Positions 23,701 to 38,700 of a stretch of 64,000 bases of DNA are shown one piece after another (position 1 is the first letter of the stretch; the number at the start of each line of letters is the position of its first letter). The position numbers were made by a program, and so were the translations under genes. The notes under the pieces are model-generated. The model was not told where the DNA came from. It saw only the letters and a program-made list of their open reading frames with translations, and did no database searches. This DNA comes from Azorinus chamasolen (taxonomy: Eukaryota; Mollusca; Bivalvia; Cardiida; Solecurtidae): NCBI GenBank assembly GCA_963576725.1, contig OY755244.1, forward strand, positions 82,455,121 through 82,519,120, written 5' to 3'.

Positions 23701-26700
23701 CAGAGGGCTTCTATAGGGTATAATTGATTAGAGGGCTTCTATAGGGTATAATTGATCAGAGGGCTTCTATAGGGTATAATTGATCAGAGGGCTTCTATAG
23801 GCTCCTCTTGCTGTTGTATAACCGAATCTTGGTTTATTTTAATAACAGTTTCGCTGGTGACGGTGTCCTTATTTGTTCCATTGACAACATGCCAGCCCAG
23901 ATGCCAAGGGAAGCAACAGAGTATTTTGGGAGCTTGCTTCTGCCATACATTTCAGAAATTGTAAGTATTAATTTCCAGCTCCCATACAATTACATTGCAA
24001 ATATTTCTTTCAATGTGAGTATGCTCATAGGATTAGTGTTTGCATCACTTGTCTGTCTGTCATGCTTAACCCTTTACTCCATAAATTCACCTTTGTACGC
24101 CTTTGCAAAAAGAGTAGACCCAGATCAGATGGATCCTATAAGAGTCGTCTGATCAGGGTCTGCTCTGTTTGCTTATGATATAATGTAGATAGGATTCTAC
24201 AGTTTCTCCCATGTTAAAAATAGTATTATTTTTAATATATATTTTATATATTTTTATACGCCCACCTAATAAAGGTGGTCATATATTGTCGTGGCCCTGT
24301 CCGTCCGTCCGTCCGTCCGTCCGTTCGTTCGTTCGTTCGTTCGTTCGTCCGTCAACATTTTGTTTGTCCACTGTTTTCTGGGAAAACTATTTGACAGATA
24401 TTTATGAAACTTCACACAAATGTTAAATGCATCAAGATCTGAAGCTGAGTTGATTCTGAGGTTCATTTGATTTTTCATTTCAGAGTTATGGCCCTTGTCC
24501 TTAAAAAATATGCAAATAGTTTGTCCGCTGTTTTCTGGGAAAACTATTTGACAGATATTAATGAAACTTCACACAAATGTTTAATGCATCAAGATCTGAA
24601 GCTGAGTCGATTCTGAGGTTCATTTGATTTGTCGTTTCGGAGTTATGGCTCTTTTACTTAAAAAATAATGCAAATACATGCAAATAGTTTGTCCGCTGTT
24701 TTCTGGGAAAACTATTTGAGAGATATTAATGAAACTTCACACAAATGTTTAATGCATCAAGATCTGAGTTGATTCTGAGGATCATTTGATTTGTCGTTTC
24801 GGAGTTATGGCCCTTGTCCTTAAAAAATATGCAAATAGTTTGTCCGCTGTTTTCTGGGAAAACTATTTGAGAGATATTAATGAAACTTCACAAAAATGTT
24901 TAATGCATCAAGATCTGAAGCTGAGTAGATTGTGAGGTTCATTTGATTTGTCATTTCGGAGTTATGGCCCTTTTACTTAAAAAATATTGCAAATACATGC
25001 AAATAGTTTGTCCTCTGTTTTCTGGGAAAACTATTTGAGAGATATTAATGAAACTTCACACAAATGTTTAATGCATCAAGACCTGAAGCTAAGTTGATTC
25101 TGAGGTTCATTTGATTTTTAATTTCAGAGTTATGGCCCTTGTCCTTAAAAAATGTGGAAATAGTTTGTCCGCTGTTTTCTGGGAAAACTATTTGAGAGAT
25201 ATTAATGAAACTTCACACAAATGTTTAATGCATCAAGATCTGAAACTGAATTGATTCTGAGGATCATTTGGTTTTTCGTTTCAGAGTTATGGCCCTTGTC
25301 CTTAAAAATTAATGAAAATAGTTTGTCCGCTGTTTTCTGGGAAAACTATTTGAGAGATATTAATGAAACTTCACAAAAATGTTTAATGCATCAAGATCTG
25401 AAGCTGAGTCGATTTTGAGGTTTATTTGATTTTTCGTTTCGGACATATTGCCCTTTTACTTAAAAGAAATTGCAAATATATGCAAATAGTTTTTCCGCTG
25501 TTTTCTGGCAAAACTGACAGATATTAATGAAACTTCATACACATGTTTAATGCATCAAGACCTGAAGCTGAGTTGATTCTGAGGATCATTTGATTTGTTG
25601 TTTCTGAGTTATGGCCCTTGCACTTAAAAAAATAATGCAAATCTATGCAAATATGAGGATGGCCATAACTTTTTCATTTGAAATGATATTTACTTCAATT
25701 TTTTTATATGGTTAAACCTTAATGTGAATTTTCACATATATTGCGGGGTTTTGATATGTTATTTTATTCTAAAGTTATGGTCCTTGAACTTTGTGTGTTC
25801 GTTGCTTTGTTAGTCGGTCAACTTTTAGTTTGTCTGTTGTTTTCTGGGAAAACTATTAAAATGATATAAATGAAACTTAACACAAATGTTTTAAGCAACA
25901 AAATTTGAAGCTGAGTTTATTTTGAGGTTCATTCAGTTATGGCCGTTGCACTTTACAAAAATCTGCTGTATAGCTGTAACTTTTTTATTTAATAAGATAT
26001 TCAGTTCATTTTTTTTTAAAAAAATAGTATCACCTTAATATGGAAATCAAGATCTGAAGCACAGATTAGAAAATGTCAACACTTATAAGGCATGTTGAAT
26101 CAGAGAAAGTTTGCAAGTGGGCGTATTATGTACCGTATGCGGTACTCTTGTTTATTCATGGAAGGAAGAGTTAATAGGCTTAACTTCATGTGTCTTTTAG
26201 GAATATAGTTACGTTACAATGTAAAGACACATTGTAGCACTGTAAAACCCCTCTTAACCCTTTCCCTCATATAAACGCCTTTTCGCGCATTTGCAAACAG
26301 AGTAGACCCAGATCAAATGGCTCCTATAGAAGCCGTCTGGTCAGGGTCTGTTCTGTTTGCTAATGGAATTTGATAGATCTGTTTCTTGACTTTCTAAAAT
26401 GACTACAATGTTCCACCTTCCATATTTCATTATAACTACCTTGTCTATGAATATTCAGTAGGTATTGAAACATAGAACAGGGAAAGGGTTAACTGGAATT
26501 TTGATAAAGGACAAATTAAATATTTACAGACACTTGGCTGCCTAATTCATGGTGAAGGTGATGATTGTCAACCTGCATTAAGCTGGCACTTGTCTGTCAC
26601 GGATACTGATTAAAGACCGACACGGATACTGATTTTAACATCCAGTTTAGAGGAGGTTTTACTATAATGCAAAAGGAATACAAGTTGCTTTAATATATTT

Positions 26701-29700
26701 CAGTAACTCCTTTTCACACCTTTCTGCAAACAGGATAGATCCATATCAGATGGCTCCTGTAGGAGCCCTCTGATCAGGGTCTGAAATTATAATAGACTCT
26801 ATTGTTTGTACTAGTACCAAATTAACACGCTGTGTACATATGCCATTATATCAATTCAGCTAACAAATATTCGCGATGTCATTATTTCTTACGCAAATAG
26901 TCAAAAGGGAAAGGGTAAAACAACCACCTGCCTTTTAGTTTCAATATTTGCTCGTTTTTTATACGCCCATTATTATAGATTGGCACTGTCTGTCTGTCTG
27001 TTAGTCTGTCTGTATGTCTGGTTATCTGTCTGTCTGTCTGTAACATCTCTAACTCAAGTTCCGCTGGGTGGATAGTTCTCAAATGTAACGACAATGTTTA
27101 TATGGACATGCTACAGTAGCCTGTCTAGTCCTGGTACGTATATCCGAGGTAAAGGTCGCATAATTAGACTTAGAGTTTGCGTTTAGCATTTGCATTTAGC
27201 AAATTTGTTAAATGTCAGTCTGTCTGTAACATCTCTAACTCAAGTTCTGCTTGATGGATCCTTCTCAAATTTAATCACAATGTTTATCTGGACATGCTAC
27301 AGTAGCATGGGTGTGTCCTGGTATGTATATCTAAGGTCAAGGTCGCACAATTTTAGCATTTGCGTTAAGCAAATATGTTAACCTCAATTTATGTTGAAAG
27401 TCCACTTATTTACATAACCCTTTGTTATAAAGCTTTGAAATTTGGCATAATTACATCCCTTTTTGTGTCACCTGCCGAGAGGCAGTGTGTCACTTAGGGA
27501 TCACTTTTCCATTGTCTGTCTGTCCATCTGTCTGTCTGTCCATCTGTCTGTCCATCTGTCTGTCCATCACACATTCTTTTTTGGCTGTCATTTCTAAACT
27601 AATCATTATAGAGCTTTCAAATTTCACATGTGTCTTCCTCTCATTGAGGACCATTGATGTTACCATCACTCTGTATGCAATACTTTTTGAGTTATTCCCC
27701 TTTGTTCTGATTTTCGCACTCTAGCATATTAACAGTTTTTGTGTCAGTTGCGAGCAGGTGACACATGTTTTACTCCGAACACTCTTGTTAATTTAGAATT
27801 TTGGGTTGATGTTTTTGTTAAAGTCCAATTATTTACATAACCCTTTGAGATAAAGCCTTGAAACTTGGAACATCGGACATGTGGTCTTAGAATTTGCGTT
27901 TAGCAAATATGTTAACCTCAGTTTATGTTGAACAAGGCCTCAACGGGCGTATATTGTGCCCACTGGCACTCTTGTTCAAGGAGGTTTTACTGTATTCTCT
28001 GTTTGATACAATAGTTTGTGTATGCCTATCATCAGATGGGATGTATTTATGTTTTCACCAACTATGATGTGCATACATGTGGGTAAACAATGTCCATTTA
28101 ATGTCTCTGCTCTCCAAGAAACTTTTATGAAATCTAATAAACTTGAAGGTAATGTTTGTGGGCATATCTCGCTAAAGTTTGATAGCAAGTTGTATCCCTT
28201 CACTCACTTTTGAATATTGAATTGTGCTGGGATGGACATGTCTGTTAAGCACCTTTTTCTTGTGAATATCTCAGTAACTATTGAAGATAATCCAATGAAT
28301 TGGTTACTTTTGAACCATTGACAACTATATGACCTCTCTTAACCCTTTCTGAGTTCTTTGTTTATTCCAAATTTCAATTCAAGGACAAAATAGTTATAAT
28401 GAAATATGGAAGGTGGAACATTGTAGCCATTTAGAAACTAAAGAAACAGATCTATCAAATTCCATTAGCAAACAGAAGACCCTGATCATCATCATCATCA
28501 TCATCATCATCAGGTCGAGTTTCCTCGGGCCATGGCCTGCCACACACACCTGTCCTCCATCAATGATCTAATCTCTTCTGTCGACTGGAGCCCAGTATCC
28601 CACCTAAGCCTATCTACATAGGTCATTCTCTGGCTCCCTCTGCTAGACATCCCTTGGGTTGGCTCCCATAGCACCAGGTTGTTCACCTCCAGATCTCCAT
28701 GCCAAATGCAATGTCCTGCCATTCTAAGCCTTCTCTGCCTGATCTTTTCCGTCAACCTTGGCAGTTCGCCATACAGAACCTCATTTCTGACCTTTTCCCT
28801 TAACGTAACATTCATAACCATCCTCAGCATATATGTGTAGTATCCATGAAGGGACCACGCTTCACAACCATATAGGAGTATTGCCTCCACTGTTGTAATG
28901 AAGAGACTCCTTTTAAGCCCCCACTCTAATGTTTGACCACCAGACCTTTTGAGTGAATGCAGGGCTCTCCATGCCAAGGCCTTACTTGAATATCTCTCTC
29001 CATTGAGCTGATGTAAGATCCCAGATACTTGAAGTTCTCAGCTCCGCCTCTTTGATGTTGTAGGCCTTTACCTCTGTCTTCTTGGCATTAAGTCGAAGAC
29101 CCACCTTTCTGCATTCTTAACAGAAGCTCCTGTGCTTGTTCTACTAGGTTGGATGTCAGGGCAATATCATCTGCATAGTCAAAATCATCTTCGTTATTGG
29201 GCCAATCCTCCTGCTTTTCCGAGGGATGACAGTGAACCCTAATTATACCCCCACAAACTAAGTTTTGGGGGGTATACTGGAGTCACCATGTCCATCCGTC
29301 CGTCCGGCTTGTCCGGATCATAACTTCTAAAGTATAAAAGCTATTGACTTCAAACTTCATATACAGATAAGACCACATTAACCCCAAGTGCAGTGCATAA
29401 GGTCCATAACTCTATCTGCAGTATTTTCGGAGTTATTGCCCTTTGTTATTTTTTGTCAAAATCTGGCTTGTTGATCATAACTTCTAAAGTATTAAAGCTA
29501 TTGACTTCAATCTTCATATTACCGGCCGCGTGGCTCAATGGTAGAGCCTGCGGTACGGAAGGTCATGGGTTCGATCCCCAGTCGTAACAGACCAAAAGTC
29601 GTTAAAAGTTGGTACTAGTAGCTCTCTTGTCTATTCTCGACATTAAAGAGATAGTTCTAGGACTGGTCGGCCCGGTGTCAGGATAATGTGACTGGGTGGG

Positions 29701-32700
29701 GTGCCCTTGCCATGTGCCCGCGGCAAGGGCATTCCAGTGAGGCAGCACTATAACTTGTCTCATGCAGGTACAGTCTGCAAATAATTTTAAAAAAATACTG
29801 TTGGTCGGACGTAAAACTAAACTCACTTACTCAAACTTCATATACAGATAGATCACATTGACCCCAAGTGCAGTGCACAAGGTCCATTATTCTGTCTGCA
29901 GTATTTTTTGAGTTGTTGCCCGATGTTATTTTTTATCAAAATCTGGCTTGTCCGGATCATAAGTTATTCTCGGATTACCAAATTTGGTTTGTATAATTGG
30001 GATTGCCAAGTGTTGTGTACCTCTGACTTTAATTTTTGAAAAACCTTGTCCAGAGCATGTCTTTGGAGCAACCAAGGTGTTTCATTTTTAGCTCAACTAT
30101 TTGAAGAATAGTGGAGCTATCCTACTCGCCCCAGCGTCGGGGTCCATGTCACACCTTGGTTAAGGTTTTTGTTAAAGTCCACTTTTTGCCTCTAACCTTT
30201 GGAATAAAGCTTTGAAACTTGTAACACTTGTTCACCACCACAAGCTTCATCTGTAGACAAGGGTCCATAACTCTGTCAAGCATTTTGACAGAATTATGGC
30301 CCTTTTTAACTTAGAATTTTTGGTTAAGGTTTTTGTTAAGGTCCACTTTTTGCCTCTTACCTTAGGAATAAAGCTTTGAAACTTGTTCACCACCACAATC
30401 TTCATCTGTAGGCAAGAGTACATAACTGTGTCAAGCATTTTGACAGAATTATGGCCCTTTTAACTTAGAACTTTTGGTTAAGGTTTTTGTTAAAGTCCAC
30501 TTATTTACATAACCCTTTGAGATAAAGCTTTAAAACTTGGAACACTTGATCACCATCACAAACTTCATCTGTAGGCAAGTATACATAACTCTGTCAAGCA
30601 TTTTGACAGAATTATGGCCCTTTTTAACTTAGAAATTTTGGTTAAGGTTTTTGTTAAAGTCCACTTATTTACATAACCCTTTGAAATAAAGCTTTGAAAC
30701 TTGGAACACTTGTTCACCACCTCAAGCTTCATATGTAGGCAAGAGTACATTACTCTGTCAAGCATTTTCAAGTTTTTCTCTTTCATTAAAGAGTTCAAAG
30801 AGATCCTACATCCTGAATACTATTAAAGGTAGTTTACTGAGACTGATTACTTGCTTCTGTGTATGGAGTCGAAGGTCTTCTTGAAGTTGATGAATGTAAT
30901 AACTGCTGGCAAGTGCTTCTTCTGAATGCCCTCTATCAAATGTCTCAAAGCGAGGACTTGTTGCTCAGTTATCCTTTTCTGTCTGAACCCATTTTGGTTG
31001 TTTCTCAGTAAGGGATCCAGGACAGGGCGAATCCTGTTGAGTAGCATCCTGTTGTATACTTCAGCTACCACAGAGCAAAGACTGATCCCCCTGTAATTGT
31101 CTGTCTTGGTCAGGTCTCCTGACTTTGGAATGGGTGTGATATTCAAGATGGTCCTTTGTATAGGTAGTTCACTTTTTATGAAGGCCTTATTGATGATGTC
31201 CAGGACATGGTCATCAATTGGAACCCCTTTCAGAACTTCTGGAACTATTCCATCTTCCCCACAACTTTTACCTGCTTTCAGTGAGATCTTAGCCTTCTGG
31301 TACTCCTCTGGTGTAAATGGTCCCTCTTCTATAGGTAAATCTGTATAGATGGGAACCACTTCCTCTTCTTCCTTATCTATGACAGGTTGGTTACCAAGAA
31401 GGGATTTGAAGTGTGAGTGCCATGCCTGTAGCCTGTCCTCTGCTGTAGCTCCCTGGATTTGACATGACTGTGAAGATCCCTTTCCAGTTATTTCTCTGAT
31501 TAATCTCCAGCTCTGTGTCATTTGGTTGTTGCTGTAGCACTGCTCGATCTCTCTTATTTTCCTGTCTAGGTCTTCCTCCATCAACTTATCATACACCTTG
31601 TTTAGTTCTCCTTGTGCTTTAAGGTAGGTATCTATGCCCTTTCTGTAGTCTGCCACATATTCTTGATATGCTTTCTCCATGTTCTGTATTGCCTCTCAAA
31701 CTCTTCTATGTCCTGAGAAAAGTTGTTCTTTTTTCTTTTTAGGGGCTGTATCTAGCGAGTACTTGGCAGTCTTTTTATCTGCTGTAATAAAGTGTTCATA
31801 CATCTGGGTGGCTGATTCTTGTTCGAGAGACTGGAATCGGTTTTGTACGCTCACAGCATATCCTTCTTGGAGCTCAGCATCACCCTCTAGTGCCTTCCAG
31901 ATGTATCTTGTTTTCCTTGTAGACTTTGCCCTTGGTGCTCTTAAACTCAGCCTTACCCTTACAGAACCAACACAGTGGTCAGAACCAACACAGTGGTCCA
32001 ACACAGTGGTCAGAACCAACACAGTGGTCCAACACAGTGGTCAGAACTAACACAGTGGTCAGAACCAACACAGTGGTCAGAACCAACACACAGTGGTCAG
32101 AACCAACACAGTGGTCCAACACAGTGGTCAGAACTAACACAGTGTTCAGAACCAACACAGTGGTCAGAACCAACACAGTGGTCAGAACCAACACAGTGGT
32201 CAGGACCAACACAGTGGTCAGAACCAACACAGTGGTCCAACACAGTGGTCAGAACCAACACAGTGCACAGTGGTCAGAACCAACACAGTGGTCCAACACA
32301 GTGGTCAGAACCAACACAGTGGTCAGAACCAACACAGTGGTCAAACACAGTGGTCAGAACCAACACAGTGGTCAAACACAGTGGTCAGGACCAACACAGT
32401 GGTCAGAACCAACACAGTGGTCCAACACAGTGGTCAGAACCAACACAGTGGTCCAACACAGTGGTCAGAACTAACACAGTGGTCAGAACCAACACAGTGG
32501 TCAGAACCAACACAGTGGTCCAACACAGTGGTCAGAACCAACACAGTGGTCAAACACAGTGGTCAGAACCAACACAGTGGTCAGAACCAACACAGTGGTC
32601 AGAACTAACACAGTGGTCAGAACCAACACAGTGGTCAGAACCAACACAGTGGTCAGAACCAACACAGTGGTCAAACACAGTGGTCAGGACCAACACAGTG

Positions 32701-35700
32701 GTCAGGACCAACACAGTGGTCAGAACCAACACAGTGGTCAGAACCAACACAACACAGTGGTCAGAACCAAAACAGTGATCAGAACCAACACAACACAGTG
32801 GTCAGAACCAACACAGTGGTCAGAACCAACACTGGCAAAGGAGTTGTAAGCTTGTGCATCTTGTATGCTGTTTCTCCATTTCATCCGAGCCAGTATGTAG
32901 TCAGTTTGCTGCTTGTGTACTGTTTGCGGTGTTGGAATTGGGTGTTGCATGCTAGAAGGGCATGCTCCTCCATGAGGTCTCTGAGGAGTTCATCACTGCT
33001 GTTTGTCACTTCATGATAGGAGTTCTTTGACACGTCAGTCCCCAGTCTGCAGTTGAAGTCTCAAAGTACAATCAAACATTGGAGATGGCTGAGTTAAGAT
33101 CACTGTAGAAGTTTTGTCCACCTCAGATTGTGCACTTGTAGGTGCATAAGTAGATATGACAGTGGCCACTGGATTGTCTTGAAAGCTTGCCAAGATGATT
33201 TGTTCTGAGAGTGCAATTACCAGTGCTCTCTTAGCAGTTTTGCTCATTACTATTCCTACACCACCTACCGCTACTTATGCTGCATTCCTCCATGCTGAGG
33301 CAGTAGCAAGAAAATGGTCTCCAATTTTGTGTTGCATGTTATTACATTCATCAACTTCAAGAAGGCCTTCGACTCCATACACAGAGGCAAGATGATGAAG
33401 ATCCTAGAGGCGTATGACATTCTAGAAGCATTTCTGTGTAGAATCTGGGTGCATTATTCTGTGCTCTAGTATGCCCATGATCGTGATGTTAGCCTTCTTC
33501 ATGTTTTCTGCAAGCTCCAGCTTCCTAAAGGTTCCCTGATGGTTCGTGTTGATCCCTGATCTTCTTTAGGAACCATCTGATCTTGGTCTTACCTGTTTAC
33601 AAATGTTTGAAAACACATTTATATGAACGAAAGGGTTAAAGCATCCACTTAGTAAACTAAAAATGTTTGTGTTTAAAATGAGATGCTTATTTAATCCAGA
33701 ATAAATGCAATGCAGAAAGCTCATTTGATAGCTTTCTGCATAACTTTCATCCTGCATGAAGCTATAGGAGCTTTCTACATGACATTCATTCTGCATTTAG
33801 CAGTCACATTGTTTTAAACACCAATATTTACCCATTAACCTGATACATTAGAGAGACAGATTTTTACTCATTTGCAAACAGAGTAGATGCAGATCAGACA
33901 GCTCCTGACTGTAGAACCTGTCTGATCAGGACAGGACCTGTCTCATCAGGATTTGCTCTGTTTGCTTATGAAATACTACAGATCTGATTGTACAGTTTCT
34001 GCCATGGTAAGACGTTCCTTGTTCATTATGCAATTAATGTTAATGCAAACATGATTTGAATATTCATCATTTAAAGGGTTAACTAACCCTTATCCTGCTG
34101 TACAAATCATTTCTGCTTAACCCTTTCCCTGTTCTGTGTTTATTCCAAATTTCAATACCTACTGAATATTCATTCAAAAAATAGTTATTAAGAAATATGG
34201 AAGGTACTACATTGTAGACATTTTAGAAAGCAAAGAATCAGATCTATCAAATTCTATAAGCAAACAGAGCAGACCCTGATCAGATGGCTCCTCTAGGAGC
34301 CGTCTGATCTGGGTTTACTCTGTTTGCAAATGCGTGAAAACACGTCTATATGAGGGAAAGGGTTAAACTCTGTTTGCCTTATTACTGATGCATGATTCAT
34401 TCGAGATTTTAAGAAACTTGCGACCAAGTCTCATACAGTCTCATTCTGATGAGACACTGAGTTACTGGGCTTCTCATCTGTATCCAAACTGTTAGCAAAT
34501 GTGAGTGAGGCGGTGATTGTCAGGGTAATGGTTAAGTGACTGCTATACTTAGCTTCTGGTTGATGTTGAATTGTATTCTCGGCTATGATTATTACAGACT
34601 CAGAGTTTGGATGGCAGTTGAAGTATCCAGATATGTTTGTATTTTTCTTTTCAGTTGAAGTCAAACGCAACCACCCCATTTGATGACTATAAAGCGGACC
34701 CTTGTGTGAAGAATGTAAATAGCTTCTTAGTTCATCTGTTTTTCAATGAAAAAAGTTGATGTATTGCCATAACCTTGCTGTTGTCATTGGGTTAAAATTG
34801 TGACAATTTGTCATAGTTTCAACTACTCCATAAATACGCCTTTCTACACCTTTGCAAACAGAGTAAACCCAGACGAGACGGCTCCTGTAGGAGGCATCTG
34901 ATCAGGGTCTGCTCTGTTTGCTAATGATATAATATAGATATTATTTTGCGGTTTCTGCCATCACCAAATTTTCCTGTATTCATATACTGTTATAGCAAGT
35001 AATCTAATGAATATTTATGCTGCCATTATTTCTTACATGAATATTCATGGGGTAAAGGGTTAAAGCTATCTCTATCAAACTTCACATGGCCTGTAGTATT
35101 TCAACATCACATGGGCTACAGTCTGGTAGAGGTAACAGTTCTGTCATGCATATGTAAAGAATTGCAATCTGCCTGTTTGGCTCTTGTTTCTCTGTAAAAG
35201 TAAAGTACCTTAGATCTTTGTGATTCTTTCATAGATTGTAAGTCACCTGACACCAGTGTTTTATGGCCTAGAACAGAGAAAAAGGGTCCGTGAGACATTA
35301 TAAGGTAATGCACGTGATCAGCTGCTAAATTGGAAATTAGATAAACATTAAACGAGTCACATGATAAGTAAAATGGCCATATTGAAGGAATCACATTATA
35401 GGTAACAAGGCAACATTGAATGAGTCACGCAATAGGCCACACTGAACTAGTCACATGGTGGACAAAAAGGCCACACTGAACTAGTCACATGGTGGACGAA
35501 AAGGCCACACAGAACTAGTCACATAGTGGACAAAAAGGCCACACTGAACGAGTCACATGATGGGTAAAAAAACAATATTTAATGTATCACGTAAAAGGCA
35601 AAAGGCCACACTGAACTAGTCACATTTAACACACTAACATATGTGCCACCTACATTCCCCTGCTGTATGTTGGTCTGGTCTAGATGAAATTTCAAGTCAG

Positions 35701-38700
35701 TAGCCAGACTGGTCATGTAAAGCATGGCCGTTTGTGTATGAATGTGATCTTGTTATAACAGCAAACACAAAACTAAAACTTACCTTGCTTCTCCTTGGCT
35801 AAGTGTAATTTGATGCTGCTTTCAATTTGACGAATGTCTGCACTTAAATGTGCATGTGTCATAGAGCATATAATCTCCCACAATTCAGTATTGGTAATAC
35901 GACAGAATGGGTACCAGTCTGGGCATTCGGGACACTCGGCTATTTGCACCGATGTTGAGATAAACCTGTTTATTAGCTCACCAGAGCACAAAGTGCTCAG
36001 GGTGAGCTTTTGTGATCGCCTGATGTCCGTCGTCCGTCGGCGTGCGCCGTGCGTCGTTCGTCGTCAACAATTTGAACCTTTAAAAATCTTCTCCTCTGAA
36101 TCTACAGGGTTCTCAGCTTTCATCTTTGGCACATAGCTTCACCCTTAGGTCCTCTACAAAAGTTATATAAATTATGCCCCTGGGGTCAAAATTGGCCCCG
36201 CCCCAGGGGTGGGAACTTTTCAATGGAAACATATAGTAATACTTTGAAAATCTTCTCCTCTGAAACTGGAAGGCTCTCAGCTTTCATATTTGGCACATAG
36301 CATCATGTTCAGGTCCTCTACAAAAGTTATATAAATTATGGCCCTGGGGTCAAAATTGGCCCCGCCCCAGGGTTGGGCAGTTTTCAATAGAAACAAATAG
36401 TGAAAACTTTGAAAATCTTCTTCTCTGAAACTAGAAGGTTCTCAGCTTTCATATTTGGCATATAGCATCATGTTCAGGTCCTCTACAAAAGTTATATAAA
36501 TTATGGCCCTGGGGTTAAAATTTGCCCCACCCCAGGGGTGGGCAGTTTTCAGTAGAAACAAATAGTGAAATCTTTGAAAATCTTCTCCTCTGAAACTGGA
36601 AGGCTCTCAGCTTTCATATTTGGCACAGAGCATCATGTTCAGGTCCTCTACAAAAGTTATATAAATTATGGCCCTGGGGTCAAAATTGGCCCCGTCCCAG
36701 GGGTGGGCAGTTTTCAATAGAAACCAATAGTGAAATCTTTGAAAATCTTCTCCTCTGAAACTGGAAGGCTCATAGCTTTCATATTTGGCACAGAGCATTA
36801 TGTTCAGGTCCTCTACTAAAGTTTTATAAATTATGCCCCTGGGGTCAAAATTGGCCCTGCCCCAGGGTTGAGCAGTTTTCACTAGAAACATATAGTGAAA
36901 TCTTTGAAAATCTTCTCCTCTGAAACTGGAAGGCTCTCAGCTTTCATATTTGGCACAGAGCATCATGTTAAGTTCCTCTACAAAAGTTATATAAATAATG
37001 ACCCTGGGGTCAAAATTGGCCCCGCCCCAGGGCTGGGCAGTTTTGAATAGAAACAAATAGTGAAAACTTTGAAAATCTTCTTCTCTGAAACTGGAAGGTT
37101 CTCAGCTTTCATATTTGGCATATAGCATCATGTTCAGGTCCTCTACAAAAGTTATATAAATTATGGCCCTGAGGTTAAAATTGGCCCCACCCCAGGGGTG
37201 GGCAGTTTTCAATAGAAACAAATATTGAAATCTTTGAAAATCTTCTCCTCTGAAACTGGAAGGCTCACAGTTTTCATATTTGGCACAGAGCATCATGTTC
37301 AGGTCCTCTACAAAAGTTATATAAATTATGGCCCTGGGGTCAAAATTGGCCCCGCCCCAGGGGTGGGTAGTTTTGAATAGAAACAAATAGTGAAATCTTT
37401 GAAAATCTTCTCCTCTGAAACTGGAAGGTTCACAGCTTTCATATTTGGCACAGAGCATCATGTTCAGGTCCTCTACACATTTTTTATAAATTATGGGCCT
37501 GGGTTCAAAATTGGCCCTGCCCCAGGGGTGGGCAGTTTTCAATGGAACATATAGTGAAAACTTTGAAAATCCTCTACTCTGATTGTCTGGTGAGCGCTTC
37601 AGGGCCATTCTGGCCCTCTTGTTTTTAGACATGTAGTTGTCTTTACCAGATTCATATACATGAAGCTGAAAATGGTAATTATGTGATTACTGATTACTTA
37701 CACAAATAATAATGAAAGCTGCAGCAAAATTTGCTGACTATCACTAAACTATAAGCTACCTTCAAGACACGCCCTTAAACAACATGATGTGTTTCTTCTG
37801 TTCAGACTAAGTGTCAAACTAGATATGACTTCCCTAAGTGACTACAAAGTGTCAAACTAGATATGACTTCCCTAAGTGACTACAAAGTGTCAAACTAGAT
37901 ATGACTTCCCTAAGTGACTACAAAGTGTCAAACTAGATATGACTTCCCTAAGTGACTTCAAAGTGTCAAACTAGATATGACTTCCCTAAGTGACTACAAA
38001 GTGTCAAACTAGATATGACTTCCCTAAGTGACTATTTAAAGAATCCAATGCATCACAGATACAATGTTTAATCAGATCGTTGGGCCAGACCAGACAATTG
38101 ATGCAGGAGTTGTATGGTCTGGGTTTATTACGTTTGTACAATGTTTAATCAGATCGTTGGGCCAGACCAGACAATTGATGCAGGAGTTGTATGGTCTGGG
38201 TTTATTACGTTTGCAAATGCATGTGAATGTATTAAGAAAAATTATAATTTCTGCTGTGAAGAATAAAGTTTTAAGCATTTGTTTGGTGTATGAGTTCAGT
38301 CTGTCAATGACAAGTAGTTGCTAGGTATCTATATTTGATATGTTCAACCATTGCTGCTGACATAAGCATACTATGTTCATGATTGGAAAGAAAATAATTA
38401 CAACAACACTGAACAGTAAAACATTTAACTTTCGAAATCAACACTAAAACAAAAGCCCTTTCACCTGTGCCAAGATTTTGCACATCACTGATGTATCTGA
38501 TTTTTAAGCATTGAAAGGATTAAAATGTCTTTAACAATAAGCTATACAATCAATAAAAAAAAATATTGTATTGTGCATGGCATATTAGAATTCTGTCTGT
38601 ATTTCATTTCTGAAGAACCAATGCACATAGAGAAATGCACTCTTCAGTACTATTTACTAATACATGTACTATCTATTAAGTTGATTATAAAAGAAATATT

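Larger units (their letters stand above)
30837..33570 (-). mobile_element. RTE-like LINE, rearranged and dead, with an internal satellite
   Basis: Minus-strand order from the right: endonuclease start (33570-33440, [18 protein letters not shown]), endonuclease middle (33300-33035, with [16 protein letters not shown]), endonuclease end (33000-32836), satellite (32835-31966), linker (31950-31690), and the RT start (31680-30847) with [38 protein letters not shown] and [14 protein letters not shown]. The RT stops where its second half should follow. Several stops break the frame. Confidence 0.8.

Noticed and set aside
22668..23800. CRISPR-like array
   Set aside because: The 28-bp units abut directly with no unique spacers, and this is an animal intron.
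29521..29592. tRNA gene on the plus strand
   Set aside because: A and B boxes are good but the acceptor stem does not pair, and a SINE body and target duplication follow.
31926..32849. Overlapping frames of up to 267 codons rich in Gln, Trp and Ser
   Set aside because: Artefact of an 18-bp repeat inside a dead LINE.
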